Assembly (NCBI RefSeq): GCF_030649675.1
Contig: NZ_JAUTDR010000001.1
Coordinates: forward strand, 124,001 to 188,000
From: Haliea sp. E1-2-M8
Lineage (GTDB): Bacteria; Pseudomonadota; Gammaproteobacteria; Pseudomonadales; Halieaceae
Length of the DNA: 64,000 nucleotides
Direction of reading: 5' to 3'
Shown here: positions 33,110-41,823 of the stretch, piece after piece
Layout of the letters: every line of letters begins with the position of its first letter
Position numbering within the stretch: the first letter of the stretch is position 1
Notes under the pieces: generated by a model
The model's database searches: none
The model's input: only the letters and a program-made list of their open reading frames with translations
Told to the model about the DNA's origin: nothing
Position numbers and translations under genes: made by a program

Positions 33110-34128
33110 ACCGCGTTCCTTGTTGCTGTGTGTGGGTGGCCGAAAAGGCGCACCTGAATCTGAAAACCGTTGCGCTGGGCCAGGTAGACGCTGGCAATGT
33201 CTGCGAGGCCCGCTTCATGGGCCCAGTCCGCCAGCTCTTCCGGGGCGAACCCCAGCCACAGGTCACCGCAGTTCTCCCGTGCCCAGGCCTGATCGTGGCG
33301 GCACAGGTCGGTGACCAGCACGACGCCATCCGGCGCCAGGCAGTCGGCAACGTCGCGCAGGATCTGCTGCGGGCTGGGTGTGTGGTGCAGGACCATGTTG
33401 AGCACCACGCAGTCGGCCTGGAGCCCGGCGAGGCCGGTGTGGCTGGTATCGCCGTGGATGAACTCGACATTGCCCAGCCGCGCCCTGGCAGCGGAGGACC
33501 TGGCGCGTTCCAGCATCGCCGCGGCATTGTCCAGGGCGACGACTCGCCGGAACCGGGGGCTCAGTTCGGCGAGAAAGCTGCCGTCGCCGGGACCAACTTC
33601 CAGGGCGGTGTCCAGCCGCGCGAGGGGGGCGTCCCGCAGAATCTGGGCCACCGTGTCGGCGTACTGCTCGTAACTGGCGATCAGGTCCTGCTGCTGGCGG
33701 AATTTGTGGGCGTTGTCGCGGAAGAAGTGTCGGGAATTGGCCTCCCGCTGCTCCTGCACCGTGGCCAGGCGCTGTGCCAGGTTGTCAGGCAGGGGCAGCG
33801 CATCGAGCGTATCGAATATCTGCTGCTGCACGGCATCCAGGCCCGGTTGCTGCCCCAACTCGGCGCGCCGGTAGAAAATGGAGTTGCCCTCCCGGCGGGT
33901 AGCGACCAGCCCGGCGCCGGCAAGGACTTTCAGGTGGTGGCTGAGAGCAGGTTGGCGCATATCGAACAGGGTGCACAGCTCGGAGACGCCGAACGAGTCC
34001 TTGCGCAGCACCCGCAGTATTTGCAGGCGCAGGGGGTCCGCACTGGCCTTGCACAGGCTGGCGAGCGCTTCCAGGCGCGAGTCCGGACAGGCGCCGGCTG
34101 CGGGTTGTGGGCTGGTGGCAACTAACAT
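33106..34128 (-). CDS. ArsR-family regulator fused to a methyltransferase domain
   Basis: The 340-aa protein has an N-terminal winged helix (about 20-95; [30 protein letters not shown]) and a C-terminal class I methyltransferase domain with SAM loop [14 protein letters not shown]. The same fusion sits upstream of metK in Pseudomonas (PA0547-type). Its context and domain suggest it senses SAM or SAH and controls the SAM cycle, like SahR-type ArsR regulators; this is inference. The likely operator is the palindrome at 34155-34182. The start at 34128 is the first plausible ATG, though its ribosome site is weak. Confidence 0.85.
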   Translation of the reverse strand: MLVATSPQPAAGACPDSRLEALASLCKASADPLRLQILRVLRKDSFGVSELCTLFDMRQPALSHHLKVLAGAGLVATRREGNSIFYRRAELGQQPGLDAVQQQIFDTLDALPLPDNLAQRLATVQEQREANSRHFFRDNAHKFRQQQDLIASYEQYADTVAQILRDAPLARLDTALEVGPGDGSFLAELSPRFRRVVALDNAAAMLERARSSAARARLGNVEFIHGDTSHTGLAGLQADCVVLNMVLHHTPSPQQILRDVADCLAPDGVVLVTDLCRHDQAWARENCGDLWLGFAPEELADWAHEAGLADIASVYLAQRNGFQIQVRLFGHPHTATRNAV

Positions 34129-34149
34129 GGCGCGGAAGTCTAGCAGGCA

Positions 34150-34178
34150 TTGCAATCTATATCAAAATATTTTGATAT
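34150..34178 (+). promoter_or_regulatory. Candidate tkt promoter overlapping the palindrome
   Basis: TTGCAA (34150-34155), 17 bp, then TGATAT (34173-34178; an 18-bp spacing gives GATATA). The whole spacer and -10 box lie in the 28-bp palindrome, so a protein bound there should affect tkt transcription too. Confidence 0.4.
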
Positions 34179-34182
34179 AGAT
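34155..34182. promoter_or_regulatory. 28-bp perfect palindrome, likely operator of the ArsR-MT regulator
   Basis: Each half is ATCTATATCAAAAT or its complement, meeting at 34168/34169, with no mismatch over 28 bp. It is AT-rich in a GC-rich genome and lies 27 bp from the regulator start and 133 bp from tkt. Site type and position fit autoregulation by a dimeric winged-helix protein. Confidence 0.8.
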
Positions 34183-34314
34183 GCTGTCGCGGGGAAGAGG
34201 GGACGCGGTGTCCGGCAAATGTTTGGCGATTTGTTTGCCGTTGGCCCCTGCTTACGCGAAAATGGCGCCCCTTCTGCTGAAAGTCCCCGAACGTTTGCCC
34301 CCATGGAGTTGCCG

Positions 34315-36318
34315 ATGCCAGCCCGTAACGAACTTGCCAATGCGATCCGCGCCCTGAGTATGGATGCCGTCCAGCGCGCCAATAGCGGTCACCCCGGCGC
34401 GCCCATGGGCATGGCTGATATCGCCGAAGTACTGTGGAACGATTACCTGCAACACAACCCGGCCAACCCGCACTGGCCCAACCGCGACCGTTTCGTGCTC
34501 TCCAACGGCCACGGTTCCATGTTGATCTACTCCCTGCTGCACTTGAGCGGGTACGACCTGCCGATGCAGGAACTGCAGAATTTCCGCCAGTTGCACAGCC
34601 TGACTCCCGGCCACCCGGAATACGGCTACGCGCCCGGCGTCGAGACCACCACCGGCCCGCTGGGCCAGGGCCTCGCCAATGCCGTGGGCATGGCACTGTC
34701 GGAGCGGGTGCTGGCGGCCCAGTTCAATCGTCCCGGGCACGATGTTATTGATCACTACACCTACGTTTTCGTCGGCGATGGGTGCCTGATGGAGGGGATT
34801 TCCCACGAGGCCAGCTCGCTGGCGGGTACCCTCGGCCTGGGCAAACTGATCGCGTTCTACGACGACAACGGTATTTCCATTGATGGCGAAGTGGAGGGCT
34901 GGTTTACTGACGACACGCCCGCCCGCTTCCGCGCCTATGGCTGGCAGGTTATCTCCAGCGTCGATGGCCACGATCCGGTGGAGATCCGCCAGGCTATCGA
35001 GACCGCTCGCGCGGAAGGCAGCAAGCCGACCCTGATCTGCTGCAAAACCCTCATTGGCAAAGGCGCACCCAACAAGCAGGGCTCCGAGTCCTGCCACGGG
35101 GCGCCGCTGGGTGCGGAGGAGATTGCCGCTACCCGGGAGGCCCTGGGCTGGCGGTACGCACCCTTCGAGATTCCGGAAGATATCTACGGCGGCTGGGATG
35201 CGCGCCCGGCCGGCGCCACCCGCGAGCAGCAGTGGGAAGAGGCCATGGCCGCCTATGCCAGCGCCCATCCGGGCCTGGCCGCCGAACTGCGGCGGCGCCT
35301 GGCCGGTGATCTGCCGGAGGATTTTTCCGCGCAGGCCCAGGCCTGGGTGGAACAGTGCCAGGCCGACGGCCAGACCATTGCCTCCCGCAAAGCCTCCCAG
35401 AACTGTCTCAACGCCTTCGGGCCGCTGCTGCCGGAACTGCTGGGCGGCTCCGCCGACCTGGCCGGTTCCAACCTGACCCTGTGGAGCGACTCCAAGGGAG
35501 TCAGCGCTGCCGACGCCAAGGGCAACTACGTCTACTACGGTGTGCGCGAATTCGGCATGACCGCCATCATGAACGGTATCGCCCTGCACGGCGGCTTTGT
35601 TCCGTACGGCGCCACGTTCCTGATGTTCATGGAGTACGCCCGCAATGCGGTGCGGATGGCGGCGCTGATGAAGCTGCGCTCGATTCTGGTCTACACCCAC
35701 GATTCCATTGGTCTCGGCGAAGATGGCCCCACCCACCAGCCGGTGGAGCAACTGACCTCACTGCGCACGACGCCCAATCTGCACACCTGGCGCCCCTGTG
35801 ATACCGTCGAATCCGCGGTGTCCTGGAAAGCCGCGCTGGAGCGCCGCAAGGGCCCGACTGCGCTGGTTTTTTCGCGCCAGAACCTCGCCCACCAGCCCCG
35901 CGAGCCGGAGCAGGTGGCCGCGATTGCCCGCGGTGCCTACACCCTGGTCGATTGCGCCCGCCATCCGCAGCTGATCCTGATTGCCACCGGCTCGGAAGTG
36001 CAGCTGGCGGTGGACGCCGCGGCGAGCCTGGCCGCCGCGGGCAAGCAGGTGCGGGTGGTCTCCATGCCCTGCGCCGAGCTGTTCATGGAGCAGGATGCCG
36101 GTTACCGCGAACAGGTCCTGCCCAGCGACGTGCTGGCCCGGGTAGCGGTGGAAGCCGGGCACACGGATTACTGGTACAAGTTCGTCGGCCTCGACGGCCG
36201 CGTGGTGGGTATGACCACCTTCGGCGAGTCCGCGCCCGCGGCTGACCTGATGCCGCACTTCGGCTTCACCGTCGACAACGTGGTGGCAGTGGCGGAAGAG
36301 ATTCTGCTCGAGGAGTAA
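34315..36318 (+). CDS. tkt: Transketolase
   Basis: The 667-aa TPP enzyme moves two-carbon units in the pentose phosphate pathway. It begins [35 protein letters not shown] and has the TPP motif [18 protein letters not shown]...LIAFYDDN and the central [10 protein letters not shown]. The start at 34315 is backed by TGGAG 6 nt upstream; ATG 34303 is the alternative. It leads the tkt-epd-pgk-fba run and diverges from the metK operon. Confidence 0.97.
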   Translation: MPARNELANAIRALSMDAVQRANSGHPGAPMGMADIAEVLWNDYLQHNPANPHWPNRDRFVLSNGHGSMLIYSLLHLSGYDLPMQELQNFRQLHSLTPGHPEYGYAPGVETTTGPLGQGLANAVGMALSERVLAAQFNRPGHDVIDHYTYVFVGDGCLMEGISHEASSLAGTLGLGKLIAFYDDNGISIDGEVEGWFTDDTPARFRAYGWQVISSVDGHDPVEIRQAIETARAEGSKPTLICCKTLIGKGAPNKQGSESCHGAPLGAEEIAATREALGWRYAPFEIPEDIYGGWDARPAGATREQQWEEAMAAYASAHPGLAAELRRRLAGDLPEDFSAQAQAWVEQCQADGQTIASRKASQNCLNAFGPLLPELLGGSADLAGSNLTLWSDSKGVSAADAKGNYVYYGVREFGMTAIMNGIALHGGFVPYGATFLMFMEYARNAVRMAALMKLRSILVYTHDSIGLGEDGPTHQPVEQLTSLRTTPNLHTWRPCDTVESAVSWKAALERRKGPTALVFSRQNLAHQPREPEQVAAIARGAYTLVDCARHPQLILIATGSEVQLAVDAAASLAAAGKQVRVVSMPCAELFMEQDAGYREQVLPSDVLARVAVEAGHTDYWYKFVGLDGRVVGMTTFGESAPAADLMPHFGFTVDNVVAVAEEILLEE

Positions 36319-36322
36319 GGCC

Positions 36323-37333
36323 GTGCTGCGCCTCGCCATCAACGGTTATGGCCGCATCGGGCGCAGCATCCTGCGTGCGCTGTACGAGGGCTCGTTGCGA
36401 GACCGGTTGCAGGTCGTCGCCATCAACGAGCTGGCGGACGCGCGCACGGTCCTGCACCTGACCCGCTACGACAGCACCCATGGGCGCTTCGGCCTGCCTC
36501 TGGAAGGCGATGTCGGTGAAATACGGGTGGCGGGCGACCGCATAGCCCTGCTCAGCCAGCCAGAGGTGGCGAAACTGCCCTGGGCCGACCTCGGAGTCGA
36601 TATGGTGCTGGAGTGCACCGGCGCCTTCAGCGACCGCGCCACCGCCGAGCTGCACCTGCGTGGCGGGGCCGGCAAGGTGCTGTTCTCGCAGCCGGCCCAG
36701 GGCGATGTGGATGCCACCGTGGTCTACGGCATCAACCACGATGCCCTGCGCGCGGAGCACCAGATTGTGTCGGCCGCCTCCTGCACCACCAATGGCATTG
36801 TGCCGGTCATCCACGCGCTCGACGACGCCCTGGGCATTGTCAGCGGCACCATCACCACCATCCACTCGGCGATGAACGACCAGCCCGTGCTGGACGCCTA
36901 TCACCACACGGATCTGCGCAAGACCCGGGCCGCGGCCCAGTCCATCATTCCGGTGGATACCGCCCTGGCCAAGGGCATCGAACGCATCCTGCCGGCACTT
37001 GGAGGGCGCTTTACCGCCCAGGCCCTGCGGGTGCCGACCCTGAACGTGTCCGCCATGGACCTCACCGTGCAGGTAAGCCAGCCCACCAGTGAGCAGGCGG
37101 TGAACCGGATCCTGCGCGAGGCTGCCGCGGCCCGCTATCACGGTGTGCTTGGCTTTACCATTGAGCCGCTGGCATCCTGTGATTTCAACCACGACCCGCG
37201 CTCCAGCATCGTCGATGCCAGCCAGACCCGGGTCAGTGGCGAGCAGCTGGTTAAAGTGCTGACCTGGTTTGACAACGAGTGGGCCTACGCCAACCGCATG
37301 CTGGATGTGGCTGCCTGGTGGGGCAGCCTGTAA
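36323..37333 (+). CDS. epd: Erythrose-4-phosphate dehydrogenase (GAPDH family)
   Basis: The 336-aa protein has the NAD motif INGYGRIGRSILRA and the active cysteine in SAASCTTNGIVP. The segment HSAMNDQPVLDAYHHTDLRKTRAA and the E. coli-like C-terminus fit Epd, which makes 4-phosphoerythronate for PLP synthesis, better than glycolytic GapA. A GAPDH role cannot be excluded without assay. The start is GTG 36323, 4 bp after tkt, with its AGGAG site inside the tkt 3' end. Confidence 0.85.
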   Translation: MLRLAINGYGRIGRSILRALYEGSLRDRLQVVAINELADARTVLHLTRYDSTHGRFGLPLEGDVGEIRVAGDRIALLSQPEVAKLPWADLGVDMVLECTGAFSDRATAELHLRGGAGKVLFSQPAQGDVDATVVYGINHDALRAEHQIVSAASCTTNGIVPVIHALDDALGIVSGTITTIHSAMNDQPVLDAYHHTDLRKTRAAAQSIIPVDTALAKGIERILPALGGRFTAQALRVPTLNVSAMDLTVQVSQPTSEQAVNRILREAAAARYHGVLGFTIEPLASCDFNHDPRSSIVDASQTRVSGEQLVKVLTWFDNEWAYANRMLDVAAWWGSL

Positions 37334-37360
37334 ACTGAACAACAGCGCTGGAGAGCACCG

Positions 37361-38521
37361 ATGATACTGATGACAGATCTTGACCTCGCCGGCAAGCGGC
37401 TGCTGATCCGCGAGGACCTCAACGTACCGCTGCAGGACGGCGTGGTCAGCAGTGACGCGCGCATCCGCGCCGCCCTGCCGACGATTCGCCAGGCGGCCGC
37501 GGCGGGCGCCAAAGTGCTGCTGATGTCCCACCTGGGGCGACCGCAAGAGGGCGTGTTTGCGGAGGAGTTTTCTCTGGCGCCGGTCGCCACGCATCTGGCG
37601 GAGCTGCTGGGCCAGCCGGTGACCCTGCTGGCGGAGTGGCGGGAAGGCGTCGACCTGGCTGACGGCGAGGTCGCGCTGCTGGAAAACGTGCGCTTCAATC
37701 CGGGCGAGAAAAAGGACGACGAGTCCCTGGCCCGGGCCTACGCAGCGCTCTGCGACATTTTTGTCATGGATGCTTTCGGCACCGCGCATCGTGCCCAGGC
37801 TTCCACCCACGGGGTAGCCCGCTTTGCCCCGGTCGCCTGCGCCGGCCCGCTGCTGGCCGCTGAACTCACTGCGCTGGACAAGGCCCTGGCGCAACCGGCG
37901 CGGCCCCTGGTCGCGATTGTCGGCGGCTCCAAGGTCTCCACCAAGCTGACAGTGCTGGAAAACCTGGCGGACAAGGTCGACCAGCTGGTGGTCGGCGGCG
38001 GCATCGCCAACACCTTCCTGGCAGCCAGCGGCAAGCCGGTGGGCAAATCCCTGTGCGAGCACGACCTGATCCCGGCGGCCCGGGCATTGATGGCCAGAAC
38101 CAGTGTTCCCGTACCCGTGGATGTGGTTACGGGGAAGGAGTTCTCCGCCACCGCCACGGCGGAAACCAAGTCCGCGGACGCGGTAGCCGAGGACGACTTG
38201 ATCCTGGATATCGGCCCCCAGGCCGCCGCCGCCATTGCCGAAGTCCTCGCCACTGCCGGCACCATCCTCTGGAACGGCCCGGTGGGTGTATTTGAATTCG
38301 ACCAGTTCGGTGGTGGCACCGAAGCCCTGGCTCGGGCCATTGCCGACAGCCCGGCGTTCTCGCTCGCCGGTGGCGGTGACACTTTGGCGGCAATCGACAA
38401 GTACGGCATTGCCGACAAGGTCTCCTATATCTCGACCGGAGGCGGGGCCTTTCTGGAATACGTGGAAGGCAAGACCCTGCCCGCTGTCGCCATTCTCCAA
38501 CAACGCGGCGAGGGCGTCTGA
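37361..38521 (+). CDS. pgk: Phosphoglycerate kinase
   Basis: The 386-aa glycolytic kinase has [29 protein letters not shown]-type substrate residues and the C-terminal nucleotide loop GGGDTLAAI...[14 protein letters not shown]. Complete length. It follows epd by 27 bp in the same operon. Confidence 0.97.
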   Translation: MILMTDLDLAGKRLLIREDLNVPLQDGVVSSDARIRAALPTIRQAAAAGAKVLLMSHLGRPQEGVFAEEFSLAPVATHLAELLGQPVTLLAEWREGVDLADGEVALLENVRFNPGEKKDDESLARAYAALCDIFVMDAFGTAHRAQASTHGVARFAPVACAGPLLAAELTALDKALAQPARPLVAIVGGSKVSTKLTVLENLADKVDQLVVGGGIANTFLAASGKPVGKSLCEHDLIPAARALMARTSVPVPVDVVTGKEFSATATAETKSADAVAEDDLILDIGPQAAAAIAEVLATAGTILWNGPVGVFEFDQFGGGTEALARAIADSPAFSLAGGGDTLAAIDKYGIADKVSYISTGGGAFLEYVEGKTLPAVAILQQRGEGV

Positions 38522-38560
38522 GGGCGCCGTCTCCGCCAGGAACTCATCGAGGATTTTCCC

Positions 38561-39625
38561 ATGGCTCTTATAAGTATGCGTCAGTTGCTGGACCACGCCG
38601 CCGAACACGGCTATGGCGTGCCTGCCTTTAACGTCAACAATCTGGAACAGACCCGGGCCATCATGGAGGCGGCGGACGCCACCAATTCTCCGGTGATCAT
38701 GCAGGCCAGTGCCGGCGCCCGGAAATACGCCGGCGCACCGTTTCTGCGCCACCTGATTCAGGCTGCGATCGAGGAATTCCCGCACATCCCGGTGGTCATG
38801 CATCAGGATCACGGGGTGTCCCCGGCGGTGTGCCAGCGCTCCATTCAGCTGGGCTTCAGCTCGGTGATGATGGACGGCTCCCTGGGTGTGGACGGCAAGA
38901 CGCCCATGGACTACGACTACAACGCCAGCGTTACCCGTCAGGTGGTGGAAATGGCGCACGCTTGCGGCGTTTCCGTCGAGGGGGAGCTGGGTTGCCTGGG
39001 CTCCCTGGAAACCGGTCAGGCGGGGGAGGAGGACGGCAGCGGTGCGGCGGGGACCCTGAGCCATGAGCAGCTGCTGACTGATCCGGAAGAAGCCGCGGCG
39101 TTCGTCAAGGCGACCGGCGTCGATGCCCTCGCCATCGCCTGTGGCACCAGTCACGGGGCCTACAAGTTCAGCCGCCCGCCGACCGGGGATATCCTCGCCA
39201 TCGACCGGATCAAGGAGATCCATGCCCGCATCCCCGACACCCACCTGGTGATGCACGGCTCTTCCTCGGTACCCCAGGAGTGGCTCGCCATCATCAACGA
39301 GTTCGGCGGCAACATCCCGGAAACCTACGGCGTGCCGGTGGAGCAGATCCAGGAAGGGATCCGTCACGGGGTGCGCAAGGTGAATATCGACACCGACCTG
39401 CGCCTGGCCTCCACCGGCGCCGCGCGCCGCTTTCTGGCCCAGAACCCGGCTGAATTCGATCCGCGCAAGTTCCTCGCCGCGACTACGGTGGCGATGAAGG
39501 ACATCTGCAGAGACCGCTACGAATCCTTTGGCAGCGCCGGCCAGGCGGACAGGATCAAGGTCCGCTCACTGATCGCCATGCAGGAAGCCTACGACGCCGG
39601 CCAGCTGAAGCCGAAGGTCAACTAG
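38561..39625 (+). CDS. fba: Class II fructose-bisphosphate aldolase
   Basis: The 354-aa zinc enzyme has VVMHQDHG with the catalytic Asp and zinc His, the VEGELG loop and HGSSSVP...[12 protein letters not shown], which binds substrate phosphate. The length fits the Calvin/Pseudomonas subtype. It follows pgk by 39 bp. Confidence 0.97.
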   Translation: MALISMRQLLDHAAEHGYGVPAFNVNNLEQTRAIMEAADATNSPVIMQASAGARKYAGAPFLRHLIQAAIEEFPHIPVVMHQDHGVSPAVCQRSIQLGFSSVMMDGSLGVDGKTPMDYDYNASVTRQVVEMAHACGVSVEGELGCLGSLETGQAGEEDGSGAAGTLSHEQLLTDPEEAAAFVKATGVDALAIACGTSHGAYKFSRPPTGDILAIDRIKEIHARIPDTHLVMHGSSSVPQEWLAIINEFGGNIPETYGVPVEQIQEGIRHGVRKVNIDTDLRLASTGAARRFLAQNPAEFDPRKFLAATTVAMKDICRDRYESFGSAGQADRIKVRSLIAMQEAYDAGQLKPKVN

Positions 39626-39638
39626 CACCGCTGGTTGC

Positions 39639-40574
39639 GTGGCGCGCCCCGACCGCCAGAGCCTGCAGGCCCTCCGCGACGCGCTGCCGCCCCTCGGCGA
39701 GGCAGGCTCGGTACCGGGCCTGGCGGAATACCTTGAGTTCTACGGCCTGGACTTTGCCCGGCAGCAGGCGGGCGTAAGCCATGGGACAGGTACTATATCC
39801 AGCGGTGACTACCGGGTGGCCGTCCACTGCTGGCAGCAGCCCGGTGCCCGCCACAACCTGCTGCTGGTGCACGGCTACCTGGACCACGTCGGCCTCTACG
39901 GCCATCTGATTGGCCACGCCCTGGCGCGGGGCTGCAACGTGGTTGCCTTTGACCTCCCCGGCCACGGCCTCTCCACCGGTACCCCCGCCGCCATCGGGGA
40001 ATTCCGCGATTACGGCAGCGCCATCCGCGACGTTCTGGCCGCGGTGCCCCTGCCCCGCCTGCCCTGGCAGGTAATGGCCCAGAGCACCGGCGGCGCCGCC
40101 CTGGTCGAATTTGCCCGCCACCATCCGCCCTGGCCCTTCACCGGCACCGTGCTGCTGGCTCCCCTGTTACGCCCCGCTGGCTGGTGGAAGGTCCGCGCTG
40201 CACACGCCCTGGTGCACCGCTTTGCCGACACCGTGCCCCGGGGCTTCGCCGAAAACTCCTCCGATCGCGATTTCCTCGCATTCATCCGCAATGACCCGCT
40301 GCAGTCCCACCGTATCCACACAAGCTGGGTCGGCGCCCTGCGCCGCTGGCTGGCGGCGCTGCCGCTGCAGGATCTCGGCGTGGGCCCGGCCCTGCTGCTG
40401 CAGGGCGATGCCGACACCACGGTGGACTGGCGCTACAATCTGCCGCAGTACGGGAAGCTGTTTCCGGGACTGCGGATTGAGCTGGTTCACGGCGCCGGAC
40501 ATCAGCTGGCCAACGAGTCACAGGCGTTGCGGGAACGGTATCTGAAGGTTGTTGACCGGTATCTTGGGTGGTGA
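39639..40574 (+). CDS. Alpha/beta hydrolase, lysophospholipase-like
   Basis: The 311-aa protein has an alpha/beta hydrolase core: oxyanion HGYLDHVG, nucleophile Ser in AQSTGG (a GxSxG variant with Ala first), Asp in QGDADTTVDW and His in HGAGHQLANES. It resembles monoacylglycerol lipase/lysophospholipase PldB. Substrate unknown. GTG 39639 is the first start in frame; no clear ribosome site is visible, so the true start may be further in. It lies 13 bp after fba. Confidence 0.8.
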   Translation: MARPDRQSLQALRDALPPLGEAGSVPGLAEYLEFYGLDFARQQAGVSHGTGTISSGDYRVAVHCWQQPGARHNLLLVHGYLDHVGLYGHLIGHALARGCNVVAFDLPGHGLSTGTPAAIGEFRDYGSAIRDVLAAVPLPRLPWQVMAQSTGGAALVEFARHHPPWPFTGTVLLAPLLRPAGWWKVRAAHALVHRFADTVPRGFAENSSDRDFLAFIRNDPLQSHRIHTSWVGALRRWLAALPLQDLGVGPALLLQGDADTTVDWRYNLPQYGKLFPGLRIELVHGAGHQLANESQALRERYLKVVDRYLGW

Positions 40575-40631
40575 CCGTGCGAGTTGCTGTGAGTGCCTGT
40601 TCAGGAGTCATTGGACATCAGTTCTAGATTC

Positions 40632-40745
40632 GGCTCCGGCGCCCCTGGGGGTCTTCATGGACACGCCGTTAATACGTCCCTGTAGGCTTGGATGAAACAT
40701 CCATGTTTCATACAGTCCATGAAGGCCCCCAGGGGCACCGGAGCC
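40632..40745 (-). repeat. 114-nt stem-loop element, copy 3
   Basis: Arms 40632-40662 and 40715-40745 pair at 29 of 31 positions (one G-U and one A-C in the core-sense strand). The core, read on the minus strand from 40714 to 40663, has hairpin 1 with loop ATGGAT (40699-40704) and hairpin 2 with loop AGGGAC (40676-40681). It is inverted relative to copy 2. Confidence 0.93.
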
Positions 40746-40873
40746 TCGCCTTTGTGCGGGGTCAGCGCTTCCTGATTCTTTCCAGCCGGCATTCACGGAA
40801 TCGCAAGTGCTGCAGGTTTCCAGCCAAGTAGTTTCGAAAACGTAGTGCACGGCTTTTCGTTGGCAGAAAAAGA

Positions 40874-40987
40874 GGCGGCCGGTTCCGGGTGGGGGTTGCC
40901 GGACTGTATGAAACATGGATGTTTCATCCAAGCCCCCACGGACGGGTTCACGGCGTGTCCGGCAACCCCCACCTGGAACTGGCCGCC
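40874..40987 (+). repeat. 114-nt stem-loop element, copy 2
   Basis: Arms 40874-40904 and 40957-40987 pair at 29 of 31 positions; both exceptions are G-U when transcribed rightward. The core 40905-40956 has hairpin 1 with loop ATGGAT (40915-40920) and hairpin 2 with loop ACGGAC (40938-40943). The first 30 core bases are identical to copy 3 although the arms are different. Confidence 0.93.
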
Positions 40988-40999
40988 GGCTTCAAACAC

Positions 41000-41048
41000 C
41001 GCGAACCGCGAACCGCGAACCGCGAACAGTGAGCAGTGAGCAGTTACA
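41000..41048. repeat. Heptad array with changing unit
   Basis: Four perfect CGCGAAC units (41000-41027), then two AGTGAGC units (41028-41041), then AGTTACA, all in a strict 7-bp period. The final unit contains the marC stop codon (41044-41046). Confidence 0.9.
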
Positions 41049-41640
41049 CCGCTGCCAGGTTGAGAAACTTCTGCACCCCATCAAAGAACATCTGCACCGA
41101 GATGATCACCAGGATCATCCCCATCAGCCGCTCCATCGCGATCAACCCCCGCGCGCCCAGCGCCCGCAGTAGCAGGGGCGAGGCCATCAGCAGTACCGCG
41201 CAGACGCCCCAGGCCCCGACTACCGCCAGGGTCCAGTCCAGCATCCGATCCGGATCCTTGTGCACCAGCAGCATGGTGATCGCCAGCGCCGAGGGGCCGG
41301 CTACCATGGGGATGGCCAGCGGCACGATGAAGGGCTCGCCGTCGGGGGTGTCGCCCAGCATGCCCTGGGGGTTGGGGAAGATCATGCGCAAGGCGATCAG
41401 GAACAGGATGATAGCGCCGGCAATGCTGATGGATTCCTGGCGCAGGTTGAGCACCTCCAGCATGGTGGAGCCCGCATAGAGGAACAGCAGCAACACGCCC
41501 AGGGCGATCAGCATCTCGCGAAAAATGACCCACTGGCGACGTTTTGCTTCCACGTCTTTAAGCACAGCGAGAAAGATCGGAATATTGCCCAGCGGGTCCA
41601 TCACGAACAGCAGGGTAACGAAGGCGGATACGGTGTCCAT
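41044..41640 (-). CDS. MarC family integral membrane protein (UPF0056)
   Basis: The 198-aa protein has six predicted membrane segments and family motifs FVMDPLGNIPIFL and PLAIPMVAGPSALAITM. E. coli MarC was once linked to drug resistance but no transport function is proven. The last codons and stop abut a heptad repeat array, which could have shifted the C-terminus. Downstream lie two stem-loop elements. Confidence 0.9.
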   Translation of the reverse strand: MDTVSAFVTLLFVMDPLGNIPIFLAVLKDVEAKRRQWVIFREMLIALGVLLLFLYAGSTMLEVLNLRQESISIAGAIILFLIALRMIFPNPQGMLGDTPDGEPFIVPLAIPMVAGPSALAITMLLVHKDPDRMLDWTLAVVGAWGVCAVLLMASPLLLRALGARGLIAMERLMGMILVIISVQMFFDGVQKFLNLAAV

Positions 41641-41823
41641 GAGTGCTCCGGTGCAGGGGGGGCCAGTTTAACCCGTGCAGGGGCTTCGCCGCGAGGACGC
41701 TCAAGCCGCCGTCTGGTAACATGCCGGCTGGCGTTTTGACTGGAGACAAGCGATGCACCGGATGCCCCCGGGCTGTATACGGCAGCCCCTGCGCACCCTG
41801 GTTTTGGCCTGGGAGCAGGCGCG

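Larger units (their letters stand above)
40575..41043. other. 469-bp repeat-rich spacer between convergent genes
   Basis: No gene is supported. The spacer separates the rightward hydrolase from leftward marC and holds two 114-nt stem-loop elements in opposite orientation (40632-40745 and 40874-40987) and a heptad array (41000-41048) reaching into the marC stop codon. Confidence 0.85.

Noticed and set aside
36266-39367. A 1033-residue frame antisense to epd-pgk-fba
   Set aside because: Long antisense frames are expected at high GC with strong third-position bias. The plus-strand genes are certain.
40632-40987. Integron attC sites as the explanation of the palindromic elements
   Set aside because: The GTTRRRY/RYYYAAC ends of attC are missing, spacing is fixed at 114 nt, and no gene cassettes or integrase are nearby.
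40632-41048. CRISPR array in the repeat-rich spacer
   Set aside because: There are only two elements, in opposite orientation, with no regular direct repeats and spacers and no cas genes.
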